From Prostheceraeus crozeri (Eukaryota; Platyhelminthes; Polycladida; Euryleptidae), in assembly GCA_907163375.1 (NCBI GenBank), contig CAJQUW010004746.1, forward strand, positions 124,001-188,000: a stretch of DNA of 64,000 bases, given 5' to 3'. How positions within the stretch are numbered: position 1 is the stretch's first letter; each line of letters starts with the position of its first letter. The translations under genes were made by a program, and so were the position numbers. Positions 11,009 to 23,059 of the stretch are shown piece after piece. Under the pieces are notes generated by a model, which was not told where the DNA came from, searched no databases, and saw only the letters and a list, made by a program, of their open reading frames with translations.

Positions 11009-12392
11009 CTGAAAAGATGTAGTACTTAATTATAGCAGAGATGAGAAATTAAGAAAATATAGAGGCACTATGTTGAGTAGATGCATTTATCGATCAGAAG
11101 TGAAATAATATAATTGTGTATACAAGAAAATTAATGCTGATGCAAGTACGTGATCTTCTTGAAAAAAATTAGGAAAGAAGCAACGTAGTCTATCAAAATT
11201 CATGCATCCTCTTCAAAACACAATGAATCAATAATAAAAAAGACTTTAAGATATCAATCTAATAAGCAGTTTGGTTTAACAATAATCTTAAAGTCAACTA
11301 GCAGATTCGCCAGGGATTTACGAGTATGTGACAAAAGCTCAAAATCATTCGCAAATTTAAAACCTGAAGTCTTAAGTTGTATATTTAATTATTTTATTGT
11401 CTGACACCGCTGTTTCAATGTCTCCACCACCCATCTACACTTCCGAGCGGAAAATAAATCAGAAAGACGCATCCCTTGTGAAATTTTGTGAAACATCCAA
11501 TATTGTTGATTCGGTCCGATTACATAATTTTATCAAAAATGAATCTCTGCAAAGGGCATTGACAAGGGACCTGCAACTAACCCTAAACTTTAAGCCACAG
11601 GAAGCCATCATTCCTTAGGTACTGTTGTCATGGCAGCGTGTTTCCACTGCGTATAATATTGATTTCAATGTGCATGTCCATCTCAGCCCCTAAATACATG
11701 CATATTGTCGAAATTCTATTGCTAAATATCGATGGCAGGCTCTTCGCGACGTTAATTGTCCATGCCTCGATATTCGGAGATTTTTTTGGTCTTTGAATCA
11801 CTTAAACGAAAATTACGCAAAAGTCTATTTTCAAACGCCAGATGAAGCTGATTTTTCTGCACATCTGGCATAAAATAAGCTCAGTTTTTCGCAGCATCCA
11901 CTTCTAAGAATGCTTTTCAAATTTATTTAATGTCAGGTAGGAACAGTTTGCAAAAGGTGGAATATGCATCAGAGGCTTCTTTTGCGGAGCTACCGCCGAC
12001 TTCTAAAACACAGTTTGAATGGTTCGTACATGATGATTTGACATATAAACACTGATGCTTTTAACAGTATGAAACAGTCAACAAACCCAATGCATACCAA
12101 GAATGGTGTTGCTGCAACTTTTACCTTTTGCTGAACCTGCTGCAAGATGTAAGACGCTACGAAAAAAAAGAAGCTTTGACTTACTGATAATATAAAGAAT
12201 AATACAAACATAGTAATTAGCCATCATATGTTTACAATTTTTTATCCTGTAAAGCAGCATTTGCTCCATTAAACAGCATAGGTTCATTTAAATGCACAAA
12301 TGACAGGATTTCATAATTTCGCAGGAACTAGTCAATTTTTTTCGCAACGAGTTCATTTTTATTAACATTTTCGCAGCCGGTCCGATCACTGA
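11009..12392. other. Non-coding stretch
   Basis: No exon recognised. It may be intron of the gene ending at 10694. The 73-codon open frames at 11397-11618 (plus) and 11990-12211 (minus) have no domain. Confidence 0.35.
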
Positions 12393-12430
12393 AATATATT
12401 TCAACGACTAAGCGTCGTTGTCTTCAGGGC
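12393..12430 (-). ncRNA. Hammerhead-ribozyme-like motif (Penelope type)
   Basis: On the minus strand the conserved core CTGAAGA (12427-12421) is followed by a hairpin CAACGAC-GCTTA-GTCGTTG (stem II, 12420-12402), then GAAA (12402-12399) and the self-complementary TATATTTC. This is the CUGANGA / stem II / GAAA order of a type I hammerhead, with a very short stem III as in copies known from Penelope-like elements. The outer stem I partner is not obvious and no Penelope coding sequence is next to it. Activity is unproven. Confidence 0.55.
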
Positions 12431-14722
12431 ATATATCATACAGATGGTATATTATGTTACATACAACATAAAAATAACAATAACAACATAACTATTACAG
12501 TTTGCCAAATTAAATTGCAAATAATGTCTCCTAGAATCTCGTATGTCTCGATATCTCAGTGTTGTATATTCCGCTTGAATAGAGCATTAACGTAAGGCGA
12601 ACAATGCTCAGGTGAAGAAAAAGGCGGTAGTTTATTATCAAAGCTACAATCTTGGCCCAATTTTGAACAGGATAACTGCAATAATTCATGTTGATATCAT
12701 CTCAAATTTCTTGGGAAGTTGAATTTTCTTTCTATCATTCCTTTGTTTCTATCGATAAAGGGTCAATGCATTGCATACATAAGATTCCGAGTTATAATTA
12801 GCCTATGCAATGCTGTGCATAAGCAGTAGCTTAACTTATGTTTAAATCAAAATTGCATGCATTCTATGTCATATCCATGTTCAACATGATGTGTAAACGT
12901 GGTGACCCATATTGACGATAGCGCAATTGTTTTTCATCAACGTTCAAATTAAATGGGTACATTTAAGGACAATGCATGTACATGTATCAGTAGGGCATCA
13001 GCATGCACTCATATTGATAAAAAATTGCTGAACGGTAACGATAACTATTGTCATAAATTGAAGTTTACCGGAACTGGGAACCGGATAACTACATCATACT
13101 ACGAGTACCTTGCTGAAATGCATTTTAGACGAAGAAAATGTTTTGAAAAACACATAATAACACTCTCTCGCCTTTCTTTTTGTTCAAGACATGGATTACT
13201 CGTAGATGATCTCTGTCTGAGACTTTAGTAAAAAAACTTTTCAATAAAATTACAATAATCGGGTATTCGGGATTGCTTTGCAATTATTGTTATGGCAAAT
13301 TACACTAACCTACCGTATTCTTATCATATCCATTTGCGCAGAACCAATAATCAGGCCTACTTTTGTACTCTATTCGCATCAATGAAACTCACTCGCACAG
13401 AGTCCCTCATAAACATGATTACTGCCTTCCCATCTGAGTAGAGCGCCTGGCATGCTATTAAGCCTCTAAGTGAAAATATTATTCCATGTAGATGACTTGT
13501 CTGTAGGCCAATGCTTGCTATGACTATATATAATTTTGATTGGATCTTGTAGGCCTATCTTGATTACCAATTTTGAAAGGTTAAATATTTAGCCTTATCA
13601 GCATTTTTAGTGACTTGCTGCTGATGTGAAACCGATTTGCTTTCGACGTCCTACCTGGAAGTTGTCGGTTGCCGGGTCAGACTGGCACGAAAATCTCGGC
13701 CGGTTTCCATCTCTGCTCAAGACCGTGTGCTGACTGTTGATTAGACATTTAGTTTTAGACATTAGTTTGATGCAAACTATTATGAAAAAGTTGTTAAAAT
13801 TACTACTATTTCCAGTTTCAGGAGTACCATTTCAGTACATAATAACACATCAAGGGGAAAAATACCCAAATCAGGAATTGGTCAAATACACTGTGTATGT
13901 TCTTCGAAGCGAACGATAGTTTCAGAGACGGTTTTGGTAGTCACATTTTCTTGCGAATTACCGTCCTTTAAATTAGTATTCAAGGTTGCTACTTTTCGAA
14001 AATTCATGGAAGCTCTGAATATTATTTGAAAGTCACACAAGGTTCACTAGACACAGAGTTGGAGAAGTTTCGACTGGTTTGAGTCATTCTTGAAGTTACT
14101 TAGTGAATATGCCAATGTATTCCAACAAATTTCTTATGGTTTCTTTCTCAATTTACGGTTCATGACGCTAATTCTGTCAATGTTTAATTGAAGCATGAAA
14201 AATCCTGTGCACTGTTGTTAAAAGACTACTGGTTTCTAAAACCCGATTTTACTAGACTTCAAAGGTGTTGGTGTCTTTTATTGACTTAATGGTTGTCATT
14301 CTCTTTAGATATATAATAATGATAATTACAATTCATGTATTGGGCAACTATAATCGATGTATTATTTAATCAAGTAAGCGCGTAGGCTAATTTTCTGTCA
14401 CATTTTTAATGAATGAGAATGGCTACCAATCCGACAGGTCGGTATCACAAGCAGAATGTTAGAGAAAGCAGTCTGTGACCCATATCACTAATTAAACACA
14501 CGGAAAGATGTCAAGAGCACATACAAAGGCTCGTCAATCAGGATAAATGAACGCAGCTGTACAGTCCTCAGCTTTTTCAGCAGTTCCAGATATTTTGAAC
14601 TAGTTTGGGCCCTCCGGGCCGAGTCGCAGGGCGAAACGCAGGAATTTTGTGTCTAAATTGTTCACGTCTGGGGACACCTTTCTACTCTATACCCGGTTAA
14701 CTGGCACTCCGCAATCTTGATG
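12431..14722. other. Non-coding stretch
   Basis: No exon was recognised. Open frames at 12953-13228 and 13737-13919 have no domain. GC-richer islands at 13640-13730 (GGTTGCCGGGTCAGACTGGC and neighbours) and 14600-14720 could be old repeat fragments. Confidence 0.35.
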
Positions 14723-15035
14723 CAGGGTGGCGGCCAGATTCCAAGCTTCAAATTCCCGGGCTATTTCATCGAATTTCCACGGTATTTCTTTAACATTGAA
14801 CAGATATGTTATTCCAATTATACCGCTCGATAATTATCGGGACACTTCTTTAAACTGTCTTTATCATAAAATTTGAGACATTTCCTATTTGAATTTTACC
14901 ATCAAATTTTGACGTGAACAATATTTGACTCAACCGACCTCAGTTTTTATTTTCTTTTCAAATTCTGTGAGCGGTGGTTCTTAAGATGAAAACCATCTAC
15001 TTTCCTCAATGGCCAGCAGCCTGTGAACTACGTAC

Positions 15036-17496
15036 CAGGGCTCCCACTCCATAATTTGCGAAAATTTGCGCAGGCTGCTAAAATTTGCGCAGCTTTTGAT
15101 TTCAGGGACAAAATTCGAAATTCTTGTGCCTAGACCTCCCTGTGTCGCCATCTTTGTGTTTGTGATTTATTTAATTGCTTCAAGTTATTATCTTATTGCA
15201 TTTCTAAAATATCAATGTAGACCAAAGTTTGAGCTAATGAACTGCTAAATGATTGTCAATCAATATTTTATTATATCATGTGATAATTATCTAAGAGTTA
15301 AGTAGGACATATGTAATTTAGGCATAAGGCCCTACTTGTAATAATGTATGTAATTAATTGTAGGGCCTAGTCAAGCATGTAATTTATCGATACTTACTAG
15401 CTACAAGTGATGTATCCAGTAATAGTTTCTTTAAAAACAAAGGAAAAGTCATGTTTATGATATCTTTATATTATGTTATTCAAACAATTATTTATTTGAA
15501 ATCTCGATACAATATGGGCAGATCAAACGTAAAAATCTTACGAAACAGCGAAATATATGAAACTGAATTTTTGGCATTGTAAACATAAAACAACAAAAAA
15601 AACAAACTCTGAAATGAATGTGCATATACAAAGAGTGGCAGTATACTAAAAGAAGGTTTACTAGTCGGAAGTGTAGTCGCAATTATGCAGTTTTTTAAAG
15701 GCGTTTCACGGGGCAAGTTTCCTATCGTGGAATTATATTTAGGTACCGTCTAACATAATAGATGTCGATATAATATTTGTCATACAATTATTAAGTTTTT
15801 GCCGATAAAGACAGAAATGTTCTCTATTAATGATGATATCGAGGATGAAATTAAAATGAATTTGTTTTGGAAATAATATGACTTTGGAAATAAATAACGT
15901 TCGAGACAGTTGATGGTTAGAAGCTTATATTGTAAGCTTATATTTCAAACTTAAGTAAACATAGCATAATTATGACGTTTGTTTTGCATGATTACTAAAA
16001 CTCAATAGGCATTTTGATTTATTCGGAATGATCAGTCGATATTATGTTTTGAACCGTGAAGAAATTCTTTAAAAAACGAATATTATGTAATAAAACAACC
16101 AAATCGGTATCATAGAAAAGTATGGACAAATTATAAAAATCGTGAAAGAATAATATGAAGTATGATGAAAGAAGCAAGAACTGCACACTTCCATTTCTTA
16201 TGATATTTCGAAGGCTGTGAATAATCAGCGTCAACCTGTGGTCGCTTTTGGAATACTTTGTCCATAATTTTTCTTGCAGTTGCTTCCTCCTTCTCTGCAC
16301 TGGCAAGCAATGCCATGCTTGCTTTCTCTTAGTTTCGGCTCTCGATTGTTGGTCGCGTGCTTGCTCTTTCAAATCTTTTATGTCTTTCAGCGCAGCTTTG
16401 TCAGCAGTCTTTCTTGCAGCATGAGCTCGTTTTTTATCTTCCATTTCCTTCAATTCTTCTCCCTCTTTCTGTCATTTCAGCCTCTCTTGATATCTTTGCA
16501 AATATTTGCAAATTTGCAAATATCGCTGTCATCTTTGAATAACTTGTCTGTCACGACGTAATCTAAATGAAACCGTCGACTTTCCGTTATCAGACTATCT
16601 TTTTCATTTGGTTCAACGATGGTAGGAAATCGATTGGCGACGTTTAGGACTTTTTGCTCAAAACTTTCGATCGTTTCATTTTTTGGATCAACGAAGGCAA
16701 ATTCGTTCAACATCTCTGCGTTTTCTTCAAGTGAAAAATATTTTATGAATTTCTTCACCAAGGTGGAGTAAAATTCCCTTACGTCATTCAGGAATGCGTT
16801 TCGCGTGCATGTTGTGACTTCAAACCCAGACAATAATTCTGCACAATTTCGGCCTAAATCCAGTCTCCCATCCGGTAATTGATTTTCCTTTCCGATATTA
16901 ACTTTGTGGACATCGGTATTCTCCAGAGCGATGGGAGAGACAAATTTTACCAGAATACTTTTGATCAGTTTATTGATTTTGTCATGTAGGACATGAATCA
17001 TCGGGCTAGATTTCTGAAACAGGAGTTCAAATTCTTTACATTCACGAAGAGAAACTTGAAGAAAGTACAGACGAAGTAATACATCTTTCCTCTGCACAGC
17101 TGTTTTGATTCGCTTGAATCTGTCCATATTTTCCCGATCATCATATTTGGAATGACTTGTCGAAGCAAAAAATACACACAAAGTGTCCCACTGCGCTACC
17201 AAGACATTGACAACATCTAAAAATTGCAACCATCTGGTATCAACTGGTCTAACAAACCTTTGTTCGCTTGCTTCTAATTCTCTTTGAATCCATATAATTA
17301 GCATGAAAAGAAAAATTTATTTTCAACGGTAGTAACTTCATGAATACCATGTCCATATTAATTATTAATTTAACATTTTTACAACAAAATTGTTAAATTT
17401 GCGCAGAAAATTGGAATTTCCTAAAAATTTGCGCATTTGCGCAGAATTTGAAAATTTTCGCAGCTGCGCAAAAATTGCGCAGGAGTGGGAGCCCTG
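15036..17496 (-). mobile_element. hAT transposon with 8-bp target duplication, nested in the outer element
   Basis: The ends are perfect inverted repeats, CAGGGCTCCCACTCC at 15036 and GGAGTGGGAGCCCTG ending at 17496, flanked by the identical 8-bp target duplication CTACGTAC (15028-15035 and 17497-17504). ATTTGCGCAG-type subterminal repeats lie inside both ends, as in many hAT elements. The element is 2461 bp and carries only the C-terminal part of a transposase on the minus strand. Intact ends and a perfect target duplication suggest a relatively recent insertion. Confidence 0.92.
16477..17304 (-). pseudogene. hAT transposase, partial
   Basis: A 275-codon minus-strand frame encodes the part of a hAT transposase that starts near RFVRPVDTRWLQFLDVV and QWDTLCVFFAS. 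The DTRWLS-like motif followed by a W-D-L-F segment is standard in the hAT family related to ZMYM and KIAA1586 proteins. The region after residue 120 (SPIALENTDVHKV, LDLGRNCAELLSGFEV, LFQKSSPMIH upstream of it) continues in the same family style, and a lysine-rich tail continues in other frames down to about 16019. No N-terminal zinc finger or first catalytic Asp region fits between 17304 and the right terminal repeat, so the gene is internally deleted and presumably inactive. Confidence 0.7.
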
Positions 17497-19186
17497 CTAC
17501 GTACGGGATCTGAATGATTTCATATCGACAGGAAAATTCACGTCCTGAACTTTCTAACGATCAAAAAACACTGCCTTGTCATCATCTGATTCATAAAATT
17601 CTATGGAGTTGTATTTAACCGTACTTCTATTTAGTTGTACTCAGGCTTCAATTTTCAAATATGTTTAGTTGAAGCAATTATATTTCGGAACACGGCGTTT
17701 TGAACTACAGGGTATTGATGCCATGATACGAGAATGCTATGATATGAAAATATCGTAGAAAACCATGATATGAAAATGCTTATGTTAATACAAAGGCACG
17801 ATGACACCAACTTATCAAGAAGAATCGACAAGAGCAGCCAGGAAAACTGCCACAATGCAGGAAGACCGTAAGCGCCAAAAGAATTCCTAATTATCATCCT
17901 CTTCTTATTAACATGTGTAGAAACAATGTGCGCATGGTAGCCGCCAGTCGTGAAATTTGTGTGATGTTTCGAGCAGAGTCAAGTATAATGCCCGAGAATC
18001 AAGGTCTCGATCTTTCTTGATTCAGCGAATGCGGTGCAATGCAGTAATGTTACCTCTGTATTGAAGACAATACAATGGCAGAAGCTTCTTTATCTGGTTT
18101 AATTTAATTTTAGCCGGTGAAGCACATGCATCCAGGTATTAAATAGCTAGGCCTTATTTTGCTAGGCATACGGCACAGGCTAGCAAAATTTGCTTACTTT
18201 GATGCTTAAAACGGTATTTGTTGATTTATTTTTCACGTTTCTGATGTAGGCGTGACCGGCACAGAGAACAAAATCTCTACCACTAGAAAAAGCTCCAGAT
18301 GGTTGGTTACCTATATTAGCGACCCCGATATCTGGAAGCGGTGGTCCATACATAAGTCCCATTGGTTTGGGTGAACTTCTTGTCGCGACTTAATGTGAGG
18401 TTTCGAGCTCATCACCTAGCTCATCACAAAATATCAACAAAAACTCTGATGCACTTTTTTGTCAGTGGCAACGTTGGTAGAATTATTTTGGCATGATTTT
18501 GGACTGATATCCTTCCGCAACTTGGTGTGAGTGAAAGCGTAGGAGTAACCGGCAGTGTTAAATTAAGTTATTATTGCTCAAAATGTTTTGCACTCGATAA
18601 ATATCTTATGAAATTTGTAACGTGAAGATAAACGACGATTTAGATATGACTTTTGAGTGTCTAAAACTCGCAACTTTAATTACATCATAATGCGCCAATT
18701 TGCCATATTATTACGAGTCTGTTGCGAATTTATACTTGCATATACGAATTAGTTTATAGTCAACCCATCGACTTCGACGTGAATAGACACACATTGGTTT
18801 CGTAAGATGCAACATTACTTATTTGCAGTGCTTCATCATTAGCGAATTCATTATTAGCGACGCGCCAATGACATAACCATCGCCTCACAAATACCATTTA
18901 CAGTCACATGGAAACGAAGCAAATTCATGTACTCGCAAGTATTTCATCTAAATGTGCAATAATATTGTTTATTTCAATTAATATTCGAAGAAATTTAATA
19001 GAAATGGTGGGATCAATATCATTCACAATAGTAGCAGTTGAAATCAAGAAATATTGCTCATTTAACTTAGTGGCAAAGAATCACAAGATAGCATTTCCGG
19101 ACTATTTAAGGGCTAATGGCTATTTCGCATAAGTTTAAGGGGATTCCCGGGCCCCAACAAAATTCCCGGGCTCGGCCGCCACCCTG

Positions 19187-20039
19187 TTGATGATTATGAA
19201 CCTCATTTTACATGCTTGTCAATGAAAACCAGCAATGTGTCCTCAATACCAGGAATGTATTTCGATTTAATAAAAAGTGTCATATAAGATCCAATACCAA
19301 AATGACGGCACCATTTTCACACAGGTAACTACAACAATTAACTGACTTGATATCGTCAGCTGACTTGACTGTTTGACTGTACAAGTTAACATCAAACCAT
19401 TTAGAATGATCTGAGTGGACCAATGATAAATCATGCATTCAAAATTGAAATCAAGACATAACACGACGTATCAAAATAGTCCAAAAAAGAAATAATACTA
19501 GAGGGAACCAAATCGATGAAAGTGATGTACATCGATATCATTCCACAATGAGGTCAAAAAAGACAGAGATTGCCATTCCATAGATAGCAACATGTTACGC
19601 AATGAGCACAGTATTGACAAGAGTTTTGACAAATCTTAAAATTGACCAATTGAGACTTAATGTGGTGGCATGTTCATGGTTTTTTCTGAACACTTCTTCA
19701 ATGCACAAACTCGCATCATGTTTCTTAATTTCGATGAAGTACTGCATTTCGTGTAGATGGATGAAGTCTGAAGTTTATGTGATTCATTCTGAAACCATTG
19801 ATTACCCCAAGATCAGTTGTAACTAACAAGTAATTGACAGTAAATATACTTTATACACATAACATGCTCGTTACAAGGAAAGATAGTGCTGAAGAAATGC
19901 GAATGAACACAAACGTGGGTTCACTTAATTCGATGCTACGCTTGACCGTAGTCACAATAAACTTAACGGCACTTTTTAGTTTTCCTTGTCCCGCTAGAGG
20001 TGAGACATTCTTTGTGTACATGCAGCAGCAATTCTCATA
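19187..20039. other. Non-coding stretch
   Basis: No exon or repeat was recognised; short open frames at 19602-19826 and 19834-20040 have no domain. Confidence 0.35.
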
Positions 20040-20190
20040 AAGTTAGGATTAACAACCAATCGAGGTAGGCGCAGCCGATCGACACGTATGGTGAAAGCGG
20101 AAATACCTGATGGAATGACTCGAACAGTGGATCTTCTGGATCTCCAGACCGAAGTGCGGCTTATTACTAACTGAGCTATGTAACCACAGA
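20040..20190 (-). repeat. tRNA-derived SINE-like sequence
   Basis: On the minus strand from about 20189 the sequence resembles a tRNA: an A-box-like TAGCTCAGTTAGTA, an anticodon-arm region with TCTGGAGATCCAGA, and a B-box-like TGTTCGAGTCA. The two sides of the acceptor stem do not pair and the anticodon loop is not seven bases, so it is not a working tRNA. About 65 bp of unrelated sequence continues to 20040 as a SINE body would. It lies just downstream of the GCC1 stop codon. Confidence 0.5.
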
Positions 20191-20528
20191 TTGATCTTGC
20201 GAAATGTTTCATTATTCCGGTATTTTCCGTTAATCATAAATCCTTGCAACAAGCGAACAAGAGTGCAGTGTATTTATACTAATCATACGAAGTTCGGTGA
20301 TTTGACTTTTATTTTGAATTTGTTGCCTCTTTGATACTGTATTGAACAATGCGAATTCTGTCATCTCACAGCCAATATGTCATTATATGCGATATGGCAA
20401 TGAAAAAATATGAACAACACTTGAAATATCTGCCGTTGAAAAACCACGTTGATTTCACAGGAACAGTATTTTCCTTGGTCACCACTGAAAGGAGGAATGA
20501 AGGAAGACTATAATTTTCTACTCCACTG
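20191..20528 (-). other. Presumed GCC1 3' UTR
   Basis: The stretch follows the GCC1 stop codon on the minus strand. It is AT-rich and no coding sequence is seen. No decisive polyadenylation site was assigned. Confidence 0.35.
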
Positions 20529-21431
20529 CTATCTGGCAGAATAAAACCAGCCCGGGGAGTTCAATTTCTCCACTTTCCGCATCTCTCGTGGTGAGAATTG
20601 AAGAACCGTGCCAATAGCTTTCAGCATACTGCGACGCCCATCAAGATCCGTACTCGTCATGTAGCTCAAGACGACGTTCTTAAGATATTCCATACTCGAT
20701 GCCTGCACATCGCCACCTCCCAAGCGACCTCTCAATCGCGCGGTTCTCTCCAAGTTTTCGATCTTCTCTTCCAGTTCCTTCCTCTCCACTCCAAATTCTC
20801 TCTCTTTTGCCTCCAATTCTCGTTTCGCCTCCCGCAAGTTCTTATTTTCACCTACAAGTCTGGAGCGTTCCTCTTGGCAGTGAATAATGGAACACGAAGA
20901 CATAGCTGGCCCAACATCGTCTTCTCTCAGTAATGCGCTCACTGAGGCAGCTACCAGTGAGTTCTGGGACGCCGCCGACCCGCCTGGAATACCTCCCATT
21001 CCTAAGCGCAATGCTTTCATTTCCTCGTCCTTCTCTGCTAACAAGGCGATTGTGCGGTTACGATGTCGCTTCAATTCTTCATCCAGTCGAGATACGCGCT
21101 GCTCCGCGGCCCGTCGAGATGATTCCAAATCCTCAGCGTGTTTCGCTTCTGCGTCCTCCATAGCGTGTCTCAGAGAGCTCAGAGATCGCTTATTGACCCT
21201 CTCCGCATTCACAAGCTCTTCCTGCAACTGACGACAGCGCTCTCTCAGCCGCGTACATTGTTGCTGCATCCGCTCCGACTGATCCCGGGACACAGTATCC
21301 GATGAGGTGGACATTGCTGACTGCTTGAAGAGAACGGACTGTGCCTTCAACTTGTAGCGTTCGAATTCTTCCTTCAGTTGCTCCAATTCGTCCCTACATC
21401 GTCGATGCAGCTTCTCCTCAGATTCATTCAT
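20529..21431 (-). CDS. GCC1: GCC1, exon 3: coiled coil and GRIP domain
   Basis: GCC1 (GCC88) is a golgin of the trans-Golgi network that tethers endosome-derived vesicles; its GRIP domain is recruited by the small GTPase ARL1. This exon encodes the last 300 of about 665 residues. The acceptor TTTTAG sits directly before ATGAATGAATCT at 21431, phase 0. Residues 1-235 of the exon are heptad-rich coiled coil (KLHRRCRDELEQLKEEFERY, later EAKREL, EREFGVERKELEEKI). The C-terminus has the GRIP signature MEYLKNVVLSYMTS with the essential Tyr, followed by LKAIGTVLQFSPREM. The stop TAG is at 20531-20529 after GWFYSAR. The reading frame is intact, and overall length is a little below the roughly 775 residues of vertebrate GCC1. 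Confidence 0.9.
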   Translation of the reverse strand: MNESEEKLHRRCRDELEQLKEEFERYKLKAQSVLFKQSAMSTSSDTVSRDQSERMQQQCTRLRERCRQLQEELVNAERVNKRSLSSLRHAMEDAEAKHAEDLESSRRAAEQRVSRLDEELKRHRNRTIALLAEKDEEMKALRLGMGGIPGGSAASQNSLVAASVSALLREDDVGPAMSSCSIIHCQEERSRLVGENKNLREAKRELEAKEREFGVERKELEEKIENLERTARLRGRLGGGDVQASSMEYLKNVVLSYMTSTDLDGRRSMLKAIGTVLQFSPREMRKVEKLNSPGWFYSAR

Positions 21432-21739
21432 CTAAAATTAAAAAAAAATGATCGTACTTATGACAAGCAAAGAGGAATAACGAGAGAATCGACGAAGGAA
21501 TTAGGATAGAATTGATATATATAAACTGCTTCTAGCATCGTGCGCAGGTTGACATTAAACGACACACGTGTTCAGATAAATCAACGTTGATTATTATGAC
21601 TATCATCGGAACATTCTCAGCAGCAAAGTGTCAATTAGATAGTAAAGTCCAAGTTGTCACAAATTCAGATGAGTGGCATCAACCTGACTTCAGCTTCATA
21701 ACTATTACTGTCCGTCAGGGATTATCAAAATTACTTCAT

Positions 21740-22580
21740 GTCAATCAATTGATTGCTCAACAATTCCAATTTCAATTAATTGATGGCATGATGTTTCAAT
21801 TATCAATTAATTAACTAATTCGTTCGTGCAGTCTCGCATTGAAAAAGTTAGAGAGATGTTGAGGCAACTCCAGGGATGTTCTCTGGTAAAAAAGGCAATC
21901 TTCGGTCAATTCTCATTACAATAAAGATCTTCAATTTTATCTTTGGCTCTTTAGCGGTGAACATTCCAACCATTTTGTATATCTCGGCAGGGATCACATA
22001 TCAACTGAATTTCCATCAATTGATGTCAATTAATTGATTGCTTAGTAATTCCAATTTCAATCAATTGATTGCATCGACTTCGTATCTCAATTAACTGATC
22101 GACTCAAGTTCCTATTACAATAAATTCCTTGCTCATAAAAAAATTTCTGTTGGATGTACTTATCCACAATTATGCCAAAAAATTATGTCTACGTCATTCA
22201 GACACAGTGGATAATTTACGTGCCTCTATCGACTAAAGGACTCGTCCGACACGTAGCACTTGATCACTTGCTCATGAAGAAGCTCGCACAGGCAGTTCTA
22301 GTGTCTGGATAATTTATTGTTTCTCAATAATCCACTACTAGCATGGAAACCTGTCTTTAGCAGCAGGACGCGACACGCGCGTACACGCTTCTAAGATCTG
22401 GGAGTTCTTTCATTATTCAGTAACCATTACAACAAATATCAAGGCCATCTACGAGGTGTCCAATCTCTGCTTATAAGATTCTTCAACCTTGATTGATGTC
22501 AATCAATTGATTGCATAGAATTTCAATTAGCATATTGATTGTTCACGAATGCCAATTTCAATTGATTGATTGGAATGAGC
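21740..22580. repeat. Dispersed TCAATTGATTG-rich repeat cluster
   Basis: Three patches (about 21745-21815, 22010-22100 and 22490-22590) repeat phrases such as GTCAATCAATTGATTGC and CCAATTTCAATTAATTGA. They look like diverged copies of one AT-rich unit with the palindromic core TCAATTGA. They lie in GCC1 intron 2; no function is evident. Confidence 0.6.
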
Positions 22581-22590
22581 AATTAAATTG

Positions 22591-23059
22591 CAATGAATTT
22601 TTGATAACCCTGTTGTCTGGTATCCCTGTGTTCCTGCAGCTTAATTCTGTATCGATAAGATTTTTTAAAAGAAATATGCGGAACTACTGCTAACTACCAC
22701 ACTTGCAGAACACTGAGTACCGTAATCACTAAATTTATTATCCAAGATCGCATCAAATAGGATCTGTAAACATGATGCATCAGACAAATCGACAACATTG
22801 GCCCTGAAAGCCATCTTATCGGAATTATTCTCGCTACGTGCGAAAGTAGGCAAGTGCTGCAATTTTACATGCTAGTTAAAAGCACACAAAACATATTTCA
22901 ATTGAAACGGAGTAACTCCGAGTACCCCAGAAAACTTGTTTCTTTAATACGTATACAAAATTAGAAAAACGCTTTGGGTTGAGTGACAAATCATCACATC
23001 TCAACACTATGAATCTTGAGTTGATGCTTAAAAACAGCTTTCGTCTCTCCTTGAAATTT
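22591..23059. other. GCC1 intron 2, unassigned
   Basis: No feature recognised between the AATTGATT cluster and the Penelope 3' region. Confidence 0.35.

Larger units (their letters stand above)
14723..19186. mobile_element. Outer TIR DNA element, probably hAT-like, split by a second hAT
   Basis: The left end CAGGGTGGCGGCC (14723) is matched by GGCCGCCACCCTG ending at 19186, and AATTCCCGGGCT recurs just inside both ends. The flanks share TTGATG (14717-14722 and 19187-19192). If the right boundary is taken three bases earlier, the flanks are TCTTGATG and TGTTGATG, 7 of 8 identical, as hAT would give. Removing the inner element leaves about 2.0 kb without a recognisable transposase, so this is a non-autonomous copy. 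The interior 17505-19130 and 14760-15025 shows no coding content. Confidence 0.7.

Noticed and set aside
16274-16561. Plus-strand frames within the inner hAT
   Set aside because: Antisense to the lysine-rich transposase tail.
20105-20189. Functional tRNA gene
   Set aside because: Acceptor stem does not pair and the anticodon loop is not seven bases; better explained as a tRNA-derived SINE.
20598-21231. Plus-strand open frames opposite GCC1 exon 3
   Set aside because: Shadow frames of the well-supported minus-strand coiled-coil/GRIP exon.
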